Both the position numbers and the translations under genes were made by a program. DNA of 7,089 nucleotides, taken from assembly GCA_028282185.1 (NCBI GenBank), contig JANQIJ010000177.1, positions 1 to 7,089 on the forward strand, written 5' to 3'. Below the pieces are notes generated by a model. It saw nothing but the letters and a program-made list of their open reading frames with translations, did no database searches and was not told the origin of the DNA. Positions within the stretch are counted from its first letter, which is position 1. Each line of letters opens with the position of its first letter. Shown here piece after piece: positions 1-5,784 of the stretch. The stretch is from Rhodospirillales bacterium. Its GTDB lineage: Bacteria; Pseudomonadota; Alphaproteobacteria; Rhodospirillales; Casp-alpha2.

Positions 1-1
1 T

Positions 2-880
2 TTCGTTGACGCCAATGGTCGCTATTCGGGTTTTGATGCCGATATGTGTCGGTCCCTGGCCGCGGCGGTTGTGGGCGATGGCGAAAAGGTGAAGTTCATT
101 CCCGCCACCGGCAAAACCCGCTTTACGCTGCTGAATTCCGGCGAGGGCGACGCGATTTTCCGCAACACCACCTGGACCTTCGTGCGTGACGTGGATGTCA
201 AGCTGACCTTCATCGGCACGACTTATTACGATGGCCAGGGCTTCATGATTCGCAAGGACAAGGGCGTCAAGAGCGCCAAGGAATTGGACGGCGCCACCGT
301 CTGCATCCAGACCGGGACGACCACGGAATTGAACTTGGCGGACTACTTCCGGGCCAACAAGATCAAGTACGAGCCGGTTCCCATCGAATCCAACGAAGAA
401 GCACGCAAGAACTACCTGGCCGACCGTTGTGACGTCTACACCACGGACGCCTCGGGCCTGGCCGCGACCCGCGCCACCTTCGACAAGCCGGGCGACCATG
501 TGATCCTCCCGGAAATCGTTTCCAAGGAACCGCTGGGTCCCGTGGTTCGTCATGGCGACAACCAGTGGGAAGACATCGTCCGTTGGACGGTCTTCGCGTT
601 GATGGCCGCCGAAGAACTGGGCGTGACCAAGGCGAACGCCGATGAGATGGCGAAAAACCCGCCGAACCCGAACGTGGCGCGCCTGTTGGGATCCGAAGGG
701 AACCTGGGCGAAATGCTCGGCCTGGACAAGGCCTTTGCGCTGCGCGCCATCAAGGCGCAGGGCAATTACGCCGAAATCTTCAACAAGAACATCGGTCCGG
801 ACACGCCGATCGGCTTGGAACGCGGCCTGAACGCTTCCTACAAGGATGGCGGCCTGATCTACGCCCCGCCGTTCCGGTAA
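2..880 (+). CDS. aapJ: General L-amino acid ABC transporter, periplasmic substrate-binding protein (5' end missing)
   Basis: Binds amino acids in the periplasm and delivers them to the AapQM permease (family knowledge). The reading frame is already open at base 2, and the first visible residues (FVDANGRYSGFDADMCRSLA) are the conserved start of the type-3 solute-binding fold, so the ATG at 44 is internal. The 292 residues seen compare with about 340 in the family; the signal peptide and first mature residues lie outside the window. Further hallmarks are LNSGEGDAIFRNTTWTF, then the stretch TVCIQTGTTTELNLADYFR, and RCDVYTTDASGLA. The two cysteines at fragment positions 101 and 143 are at places where this family has them. 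The C-terminus GGLIYAPPFR is typical. It is the first visible gene of an aapJQMP operon and is separated from aapQ by 187 bases with hairpins. A Bzt (glutamate/glutamine) label is the close alternative; substrate range cannot be read from the sequence. Confidence 0.94.
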   Translation, partial: FVDANGRYSGFDADMCRSLAAAVVGDGEKVKFIPATGKTRFTLLNSGEGDAIFRNTTWTFVRDVDVKLTFIGTTYYDGQGFMIRKDKGVKSAKELDGATVCIQTGTTTELNLADYFRANKIKYEPVPIESNEEARKNYLADRCDVYTTDASGLAATRATFDKPGDHVILPEIVSKEPLGPVVRHGDNQWEDIVRWTVFALMAAEELGVTKANADEMAKNPPNPNVARLLGSEGNLGEMLGLDKAFALRAIKAQGNYAEIFNKNIGPDTPIGLERGLNASYKDGGLIYAPPFR

Positions 881-903
881 GCCGGAGGGCGGTCGCATAG
901 CAG

Positions 904-947
904 CGAAGAAAACGCGCCGGGTGGGGTGACCCCCCGGCGCGACTTCG
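904..947 (+). terminator. Intercistronic hairpin after aapJ (attenuator or mRNA-stabilising stem)
   Basis: A 9-bp perfect GC stem, CGCGCCGGG (913-921) with CCCGGCGCG (933-941), is extended outside by CGAAG (904-908) pairing with CTTCG (943-947) across a small A-rich internal loop. Only three T follow, so termination is probably partial. It lies 23 bases after the aapJ stop codon. Hairpins between a binding-protein gene and its permease genes commonly lower downstream expression or protect the upstream mRNA; that role is inferred here. Confidence 0.6.
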
Positions 948-953
948 TTTCAA

Positions 954-985
954 GGTTCGGCAACGCACGGCCGAGCCAGCGAACC
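954..985 (+). promoter_or_regulatory. Second intercistronic inverted repeat between aapJ and aapQ
   Basis: GGTTCG (954-959) is complementary to CGAACC (980-985) around a 20-base GC-rich loop. It follows the first hairpin by six bases, so the aapJ 3' region would carry two stems in tandem. The stem is short and could be chance in GC-rich DNA; its closeness to the stronger first stem is the main reason to record it. Confidence 0.3.
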
Positions 986-1055
986 GCCACCGACGGCCTG
1001 TCACATGCAGCAACAAGAACAAAGGCAAACGGCCAATAAACAAGGGGCCAATGAC

Positions 1056-1061
1056 AAGGGG
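1056..1061 (+). promoter_or_regulatory. Ribosome binding site that supports the GTG start of aapQ
   Basis: AAGGGG lies six bases before GTG at 1068. No ATG is available in frame near the family N-terminus, so this Shine-Dalgarno-like sequence decides the start. An ATG at 1051 belongs to a six-codon frame whose TGA overlaps the GTG and is not considered a gene. Confidence 0.65.
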
Positions 1062-1067
1062 TAAAAC

Positions 1068-2276
1068 GTGACGACAACCGTCCACCAAACGGGTGCCGCC
1101 GCCCAATCGGAGCCGAACGTGCTCGTGAAACTTTGGCGGAACAAGGAAACCCGCTCGGTCATCATTCAAATCGTGACGATGGCCCTGCTGTTCGCGTTTT
1201 TGGCGTACATCATCAACAACGCGGTGCTGAACCTGCAGGCGCTGGGCAAGACCTTCAGCTTCGATTTCCTGAATGAACCCGCGTCCTACGACATCAACCA
1301 GACGCTGATCGATTACACGTCGCGTGACAGTCACGGCCGGGCCATGGCGGTGGGGATCCTGAACACCGCCCTGGTCGCGATCTGCGGCATTATCCTGGCG
1401 ACGATCTTAGGCTTTCTATTTGGCGTGATCAGGCTGTCGCACAACTGGATCGCGGCAAAGATGGTTTACGTCTTCGTCGAGGTCACCCGCAACGTCCCGC
1501 TTTTGTTGCAGATCTTCCTGATTCACGGGATCGTCGTGCATTCCCTGCCGGTGCCCAGGAACGCGATCAACGTCGGTGACGCCTTCTTCCTGTCAAACCG
1601 CGGCATGGCCATTCCCCGGCCGATCGTCGAAGACGGCTTCATGTTCACGGTGATCGCGTTTTGCATCGCCATCGCGGCGGCGATCGCGTTTCGCCGCTGG
1701 GCCAAGAAGACCCAGGAAGAAACGGGCAAGATTTATCCCGTGCTTTCGATTTGCGCCGGCATGATCATTGGCCTGCCGTTGATCGTCTTTATGATTTCCG
1801 GCGCGCCGCTGAGCTGGGAGGTGCCGCAACTGGGCCGTTTCAACCTGCGGGGCGGGTGGACACTGATCCCCGAATTCCTGGCCCTATGGCTGGCGCTATC
1901 GCTCTATACCTCGGCCTTCATTTCCGAGATCGTTCGCGCCGGCATCATGGCGATCAATAAAGGCCAATGGGAAGCGGCGGGCGCGCTGGGCGTCAAGCGA
2001 AGCTGGACATTGCGCCTGGTGATCATCCCGCAGGCCCTGCGCGTGATCATTCCGCCGCTGGCCAGCCAATACCTGAACCTCACCAAGAATTCGTCCCTGG
2101 CCATCGCCATCGGTTACATGGACATCGTCGCGACGGTGGGCGGCATCACCTTGATGCAGACCGGCAAGGAGATGGAGACGATGATCATCGTGATGTCCAT
2201 CTATCTTTGTTTCTCGCTGATCATTTCCGCCTTCATGAACTGGTACAACAAGCGCATTGCGCTGGTGGAAAGATAG
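1068..2276 (+). CDS. aapQ: General L-amino acid ABC transporter, permease subunit AapQ
   Basis: One of two inner-membrane subunits forming the amino acid channel. The 402 residues match the long AapQ/BztB type rather than short HisM-like permeases. Hydrophobic segments lie near residues 31-50, 95-120, 131-156, 191-208, 225-245, 267-288, 343-361 and 372-391. The first permease motif, EVTRNVPLLLQIFLIHGI (138-155), and the cytoplasmic EAA loop starting EAAGALGVKRSW at 302 and running to PQA at 321-323 are clear; the EAA loop docks on AapP. The insert between them (about 157-265), with a periplasmic stretch around NRGMAIPRP, is typical of this subfamily. The start is GTG with AAGGGG upstream. It is co-transcribed with aapM, which begins 15 bases after its stop. 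No defects are seen. The symbol rests on motif and length recognition plus operon order. Confidence 0.94.
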   Translation: MTTTVHQTGAAAQSEPNVLVKLWRNKETRSVIIQIVTMALLFAFLAYIINNAVLNLQALGKTFSFDFLNEPASYDINQTLIDYTSRDSHGRAMAVGILNTALVAICGIILATILGFLFGVIRLSHNWIAAKMVYVFVEVTRNVPLLLQIFLIHGIVVHSLPVPRNAINVGDAFFLSNRGMAIPRPIVEDGFMFTVIAFCIAIAAAIAFRRWAKKTQEETGKIYPVLSICAGMIIGLPLIVFMISGAPLSWEVPQLGRFNLRGGWTLIPEFLALWLALSLYTSAFISEIVRAGIMAINKGQWEAAGALGVKRSWTLRLVIIPQALRVIIPPLASQYLNLTKNSSLAIAIGYMDIVATVGGITLMQTGKEMETMIIVMSIYLCFSLIISAFMNWYNKRIALVER

Positions 2277-2291
2277 GGGAGGGCCCGGAAG

Positions 2292-3416
2292 ATGTCCGAC
2301 ACGACCATGCACTCCCCCCGATCCTATGAACCCGGGACGCATCCGAATCTGCCGCCGCCGTCATCGGTCAAGGGGCCGGTCCATTGGATGAAGGAAAACC
2401 TGTTCGGCAGCATCACCAACACGCTGTTGACGGTGCTGGCGGTCTATTTCCTCTACAAGATCATTCCGGCGCTCGTCGACTGGATGTTCGTCGATGCCGC
2501 TTTCACCGGTGAAAGCCGCAATGACTGCCGCGCCCAGGGCGACGGCGCCTGCTGGGCTTTCATCGCGGGCCGGTTGCGGCTGTTCATCTACGGCTTTTAT
2601 CCGGAGGCCGAACGTTGGCGGGTCAACTTGTCCGCCGTTCTCTTGGTCCTGGCACTGATCCCCATTCTGTTCGACAACGTCCCGCATCGGGGCAAGGCGA
2701 TGATTTATTCGGCGCTGTATCCATTCATCGCCGCTTGGCTTTTGGTCGGCGGGATCGGTGGCCTGACCTTCGTGCCCACGGACCAGTTCGGCGGCCTGAT
2801 GTTGAACGTGATCATCGGTGTCACGGGGATCGCGTTCTCCCTGCCGATCGGCATCTGCCTGGCCCTCGGTCGACAATCGAACCTGCCGATCATTCGCATC
2901 CTATGCGTTGCCTTTATCGAGTTCATTCGCGGCGTGCCGCTGATCACCCTGTTGTTCGTGGCGGCGGTGATGTTGAGCTATTTCCTGCCGCCGGGCACCA
3001 ACTTCGATCTGTTGATCCGCATGCTGATCATGGTCACGCTGTTCGCTTCGGGCTACATGGCCGAGGTGATCCGCGGCGGCCTGCAAGCGATCCCCAAGGG
3101 GCAGTACGAAGCCGCGGACGCCATGGGCCTGAAGTATTGGCAGTCCATGCGACTGGTCGTCTTGCCCCAGGCGTTGAAGATCTCGATCCCGGGCATCGTC
3201 AACACCTTCATCGGGCTCTACAAGGACACGACCCTGGTGATCGTCATCGGGCGGCTCGACATTCTCGGCATCGGCAACGCTTCCCTGGCCGATGCCAAGT
3301 GGCAAGGCCTGTCGACCGAGGTCTATGTCTTCGTCGCCGTCTTTTTCTTCATCAGTTGCTTCTTGATGTCGCGGTACTCGCTTTACCTCGAGAAGAAACT
3401 GCATACCGGACACTGA
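2292..3416 (+). CDS. aapM: General L-amino acid ABC transporter, permease subunit AapM
   Basis: The second membrane subunit of the amino acid importer, 374 residues. After a proline-rich cytoplasmic N-terminus (about 1-35) come hydrophobic segments near 40-62, 112-127, 138-157, 168-191, 202-231, 240-260, 300-320 and 343-361. The region 79-110 contains the AapM/BztC hallmark GACWAFI followed by FIYGFYPEAERWRVN. The permease motif FIEFIRGVPLITLLFV (208-223) and the EAA loop beginning EAADAMGLKYWQS at 273 are intact. A purine-rich GGGGAGGG (2276-2283), which overlaps the last base of the aapQ stop codon, precedes the ATG by eight bases. Its stop TGA overlaps the aapP ribosome binding site, which suggests translational coupling. 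AapM is expected to pair with AapQ as a heterodimer. Confidence 0.94.
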   Translation: MSDTTMHSPRSYEPGTHPNLPPPSSVKGPVHWMKENLFGSITNTLLTVLAVYFLYKIIPALVDWMFVDAAFTGESRNDCRAQGDGACWAFIAGRLRLFIYGFYPEAERWRVNLSAVLLVLALIPILFDNVPHRGKAMIYSALYPFIAAWLLVGGIGGLTFVPTDQFGGLMLNVIIGVTGIAFSLPIGICLALGRQSNLPIIRILCVAFIEFIRGVPLITLLFVAAVMLSYFLPPGTNFDLLIRMLIMVTLFASGYMAEVIRGGLQAIPKGQYEAADAMGLKYWQSMRLVVLPQALKISIPGIVNTFIGLYKDTTLVIVIGRLDILGIGNASLADAKWQGLSTEVYVFVAVFFFISCFLMSRYSLYLEKKLHTGH

Positions 3417-3420
3417 GGAA
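3415..3420 (+). promoter_or_regulatory. Ribosome binding site that sets the start of aapP
   Basis: GAGGAA overlaps the aapM stop codon TGA (3414-3416) and lies ten bases before ATG 3431. The aapP frame stays open upstream to about 2615 through aapM, but only the start at 3431 has this site and the right protein length. Confidence 0.65.
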
Positions 3421-3430
3421 CCCCCACATC

Positions 3431-4228
3431 ATGTCAGAACAGTTGCAAAACCTTGATGACGCCGCGCCGCATATCGCTTCGGCCAAGGGCGAGGAAGACA
3501 TCATTCAGATCAAGAGCATGCACAAGTGGTATGGCGATTTCCATGTGCTCAAGGACATCAATCTGACCGTCAAGAACCAGGAACGGATCGTCATCTGCGG
3601 GCCTTCGGGATCCGGCAAGTCGACCCTGATCCGTTGCATCAATCGGTTGGAGGAACATCAGCAAGGCGACATCATCGTCGATGGGATCGAGTTGACCAAC
3701 GACTTGAAGAATATCGATCTGATCCGCCGCGAGGTCGGCATGGTGTTCCAGCACTTCAATCTTTTCCCCCATCTGACGGTTCTGGAAAATTGTACCCTCG
3801 GGCCGATTTGGGTGCGGCAAACGCCCAAGAAGGAAGCCGAGGAAATCGCCATGAAGTACCTGGAACGGGTCAAGATCCCCGAACAGGCGGAAAAGTTCCC
3901 GGGCCAGCTTTCCGGCGGCCAGCAACAGCGGGTGGCGATTGCCCGCTCGCTCTGCATGAGCCCGAAAATCATGTTGTTCGACGAACCGACCTCGGCACTG
4001 GACCCGGAAATGATCAAGGAAGTGCTCGATACCATGATCTCCCTGGCCGACACGGGTATGACCATGCTTTGCGTGACCCATGAAATGGGCTTCGCCAAGA
4101 CCGTGGCCGACCGGGTGATCTTCATGGACGAGGGCGAGATCATCGAACAGAACGAACCGGATCCGTTCTTCGACAATCCCCAACACGAGCGCACCAAGCT
4201 GTTCCTCAGCCAGATCCTGGCGCATTGA
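3431..4228 (+). CDS. aapP: General L-amino acid ABC transporter, ATP-binding subunit AapP
   Basis: The cytoplasmic ATPase that powers the importer. All ABC motifs are present in the 265-residue product: Walker A GPSGSGKST (57-65), Q-loop VFQHFNLFPH (105-114, Gln107), signature LSGGQQQR (160-167), Walker B IMLFDEP (180-186, catalytic Glu185), D-loop SALD (188-191) and switch His217 in CVTHEMG. This is the polar amino acid uptake (HisP/GlnQ/AapP) family. The N-terminal 22 residues before the ABC core match the family extension. The ATG at 3431 follows GAGGAA and gives the normal family length. It is the last gene of the operon; no strong rho-independent terminator follows on this strand. Confidence 0.96.
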   Translation: MSEQLQNLDDAAPHIASAKGEEDIIQIKSMHKWYGDFHVLKDINLTVKNQERIVICGPSGSGKSTLIRCINRLEEHQQGDIIVDGIELTNDLKNIDLIRREVGMVFQHFNLFPHLTVLENCTLGPIWVRQTPKKEAEEIAMKYLERVKIPEQAEKFPGQLSGGQQQRVAIARSLCMSPKIMLFDEPTSALDPEMIKEVLDTMISLADTGMTMLCVTHEMGFAKTVADRVIFMDEGEIIEQNEPDPFFDNPQHERTKLFLSQILAH

Positions 4229-4366
4229 GCCTGGGACGGCATCTCATCTGTAAAGACGGGTCTTGGCCTTCCTCTTCTGTGCCGGCGCGGACACCTTTCC
4301 AGGGATGCAGACGCAGGTTTCTAGACAACCGTTAGGCTTGTGGCTTAGATTGATTTCAAACGGCCA

Positions 4367-4387
4367 CACACGCTTGGCACACGCTTG
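4367..4387 (+). repeat. Tandem 10-base repeat with 11-base period
   Basis: CACACGCTTG occurs at 4367-4376 and again at 4378-4387, separated by one G. The second copy lies inside a small inverted repeat, TGGCAC (4375-4380) with GTGCCA (4391-4396). A period near one helical turn could mark a protein-binding site, but no regulated gene is evident next to it and two copies can arise by slippage. Confidence 0.5.
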
Positions 4388-4651
4388 TAAGTGCCATGAC
4401 CGGTGATTCATGGAGCGAATCGTAGGATTTTTGCGCGATCTCGGTCTTGCTCGATCATGCGTCGAAAGCCTGGAAAAACGTTTGCTGCCGGCGGAGGTGC
4501 TCCGGTTCTCGGTTACGGCGGCAAAACACCGAGCAAAATCTCCATTTGGGCCGGGAGTCCGGCTGCTCTTGCAAGATCGCTCATCAGGCCGCTTAAGTCA
4601 CTTTCCGCCATCCTCGTCAGAAAGGTCGAATTCCGCATCGCCGTTTCGAGC

Positions 4652-4677
4652 AAAAAGGCAGGTGCCGGTGGCGCCTT
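4652..4677 (-). terminator. Candidate rho-independent terminator for the cysK-sseA transcript
   Basis: Read on the minus strand, AAGGC (4677-4673) pairs with GCCTT (4659-4655), with a possible sixth G-T pair, around a GC-rich loop. The pairing T residues continue into a run of five T ending at 4652. It lies five bases beyond the stop codon of the possible miniprotein gene at 4682-4870 and about 210 bases beyond sseA. The stem is short, so confidence is moderate at best. Confidence 0.4.
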
Positions 4678-4681
4678 GGGG

Positions 4682-4870
4682 TTAACTCATGCGCCTTTGT
4701 CTCTGAGGGTGTAACTTCACAATCAGTTCACATGATGGCGAGCAATCTTTCATAGGCGGTATCGTCATTCCGTATATCTTCTGCTCGCTGAACAGCCATT
4801 CCCAGATAGACACCAAAAAAACGGACATGAACGTGGCAATCAGCCCCGCTATCTTCCATACCGTTTCCAC
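4682..4870 (-). CDS. Possible small single-pass membrane protein, unknown function
   Basis: A 62-codon frame starting at GTG, 15 bases after the sseA stop codon and in the same frame. The product has one strongly hydrophobic segment at about residues 5-27 (WKIAGLIATFMSVFLVSIW and following), then a short polar tail with Cys43 and Cys47 and a basic end (HPQRQRR). Downstream is a candidate terminator. Against it: no clear Shine-Dalgarno sequence (only the A-rich GAAAGAAATCGAAAAAA), a GTG start, and no family I recognise. By hand count, 4741-4800 is 45% GC and 4801-4860 is 50% GC, well below the neighbouring genes. T-rich codons alone can produce a hydrophobic stretch, so it may be spurious, or a foreign or decaying fragment. 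Confidence 0.3.
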   Translation of the reverse strand: METVWKIAGLIATFMSVFLVSIWEWLFSEQKIYGMTIPPMKDCSPSCELIVKLHPQRQRRMS

Positions 4871-4885
4871 TTTTTTCGATTTCTT

Positions 4886-5752
4886 TCAGTTGCCGTTATC
4901 CACCACCGGCGTATCTTCGCGGGTTCCCCATTCGGCCCAGGAGCCGTCGTAGATGGCGACGTCTTCCTTGCCGATCAGGTGCAGGGCCAGAGCCGCGTAG
5001 CAGGCGGTAACGCCGGACCCGCAGCTGGTTACCAGCGGCTTGGACAGGTCGACCCCCGCGTTCTTGACGATCACCTTGATTTCCTCGCCAGGGCGCATGG
5101 AGAAGTTGTTTTCTGGATCGAACAGGTCGGCATAGGGGAGGTTGACCGCCCCCGGCATATGGCCCGAACGCATGCCCGGGCGTGGCTCCGGCTGGGTGCC
5201 GGCGAAGCGCCCGGCGGCGCGAACGTCGACGACCGTTTCCTTTCCCGTCTCCAGGGTCCGGCGCACTTGGTCAAGCGAGCGCACCATCATGGTGTTTTCC
5301 CGCGCCGTGAAATGCCGTTCTTGCGGCGTCACCGGCATGTCGGTGACCGGCCGGCCTTCGGCCAGCCAGCGGGGCAGGCCGCCGTCCATAACGGCAACGT
5401 CGTTATGGCCGAAGGTGCGGAACATCCACCAGACCCGGGCCGAGGCCATGCTGCCCCCGTTTGCGTCGTAGCAAATGATCCGGTTGCCGTCGCCCAGCCC
5501 CAATTTACGCACTTTGGCGGAAAAGATATGGGCCGGCGGAAACATGTGGGGAAGGGGACTTTCCGGGTCCTTGATATCGTCGATGTCAAAAAATACGGCA
5601 CCTTCCAGGTGCTGTTCGGCGTATTCCGCCTTCGCGTCCCGGTCCTGGTTGGGCAGAAAATAGGTGCAGTCGACCAAGCGCACGTCGGGCGCCGACATGT
5701 GGTCGGCGGCCCATTGCGTCGAGACCAGGGACTGGGGGTTGCTGTAGGGCAT
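4886..5752 (-). CDS. sseA: 3-mercaptopyruvate sulfurtransferase (tandem rhodanese)
   Basis: Transfers sulfur from 3-mercaptopyruvate to a thiophilic acceptor through a cysteine persulfide, probably in the cytoplasm since no signal peptide is seen. The 288 residues form an inactive N-terminal rhodanese domain (about 8-140) and a catalytic C-terminal one (about 158-284). The active-site loop is CGSGVTA (244-250) with Cys244. This is the mercaptopyruvate type; thiosulfate rhodaneses usually carry CRKGVTA. Substrate arginines are expected at Arg182 (GRF) and Arg191 (EPR), with the nine-residue spacing found in MST enzymes. GHMPGAVNLPY (197-207) is the classic rhodanese signature. ATG 5752 has AAGGA eight bases upstream. 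It lies 32 bases after the cysK stop on the same strand, so the two are very likely one operon linking cysteine synthesis to sulfane sulfur transfer. Confidence 0.93.
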   Translation of the reverse strand: MPYSNPQSLVSTQWAADHMSAPDVRLVDCTYFLPNQDRDAKAEYAEQHLEGAVFFDIDDIKDPESPLPHMFPPAHIFSAKVRKLGLGDGNRIICYDANGGSMASARVWWMFRTFGHNDVAVMDGGLPRWLAEGRPVTDMPVTPQERHFTARENTMMVRSLDQVRRTLETGKETVVDVRAAGRFAGTQPEPRPGMRSGHMPGAVNLPYADLFDPENNFSMRPGEEIKVIVKNAGVDLSKPLVTSCGSGVTACYAALALHLIGKEDVAIYDGSWAEWGTREDTPVVDNGN

Positions 5753-5784
5753 GGGCGAAATCCTTCGCAGCGGTTGGGGCGGGG

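Larger units (their letters stand above)
4229..4681 (+). other. Intergenic stretch without a convincing gene, downstream of aapP
   Basis: About 450 bases of mixed composition. Two overlapping + strand frames (4403-4714 and 4410-4685) are open, but both lack a good ribosome binding site. Their products turn into low-complexity Ser/Arg/Pro sequence and resemble no family I know. AAGAC-GG-GTCTT (4253-4264) is too small a palindrome, with no T run, to be a terminator for aapP. A weak promoter-like pair, TAGACA (4322-4327) and TAGATT (4346-4351), is visible on the + strand with an 18-base spacer, but with no clear gene behind it. A 41-codon minus-strand frame (4513-4638) is discussed in the findings. 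Confidence 0.6.

Noticed and set aside
1051..1071. Six-codon frame overlapping the aapQ start as a leader peptide
   Set aside because: It lacks its own ribosome binding site and any regulatory codon run; the overlap with GTG is not enough.
780..1334. 184-codon minus-strand frame across the aapJ-aapQ gap
   Set aside because: It overlaps the ends of two well-supported genes and both hairpins, and its product is Arg-rich with no recognisable domain.
2615..3430. Long upstream extension of the aapP frame across aapM
   Set aside because: The frame is open through a GC-rich gene in another phase. The translated extension is Arg/Pro/His-rich, and family length plus the GAGGAA site put the start at 3431.
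3434..4225. 263-codon antisense frame opposite aapP
   Set aside because: It mirrors the codon bias of aapP; the product is low-complexity and has no recognisable motif, while the opposite strand has every ABC ATPase motif.
4253..4264. AAGAC-GG-GTCTT palindrome as terminator of aapP
   Set aside because: The stem is four to five pairs with almost no loop, and no T run follows.
4403..4714. Two overlapping + strand frames (4403-4714 and 4410-4685) as genes
   Set aside because: They have poor ribosome binding sites, products become Ser/Arg/Pro-rich, no family is recognised, and each weakens the case for the other. A remnant cannot be excluded.
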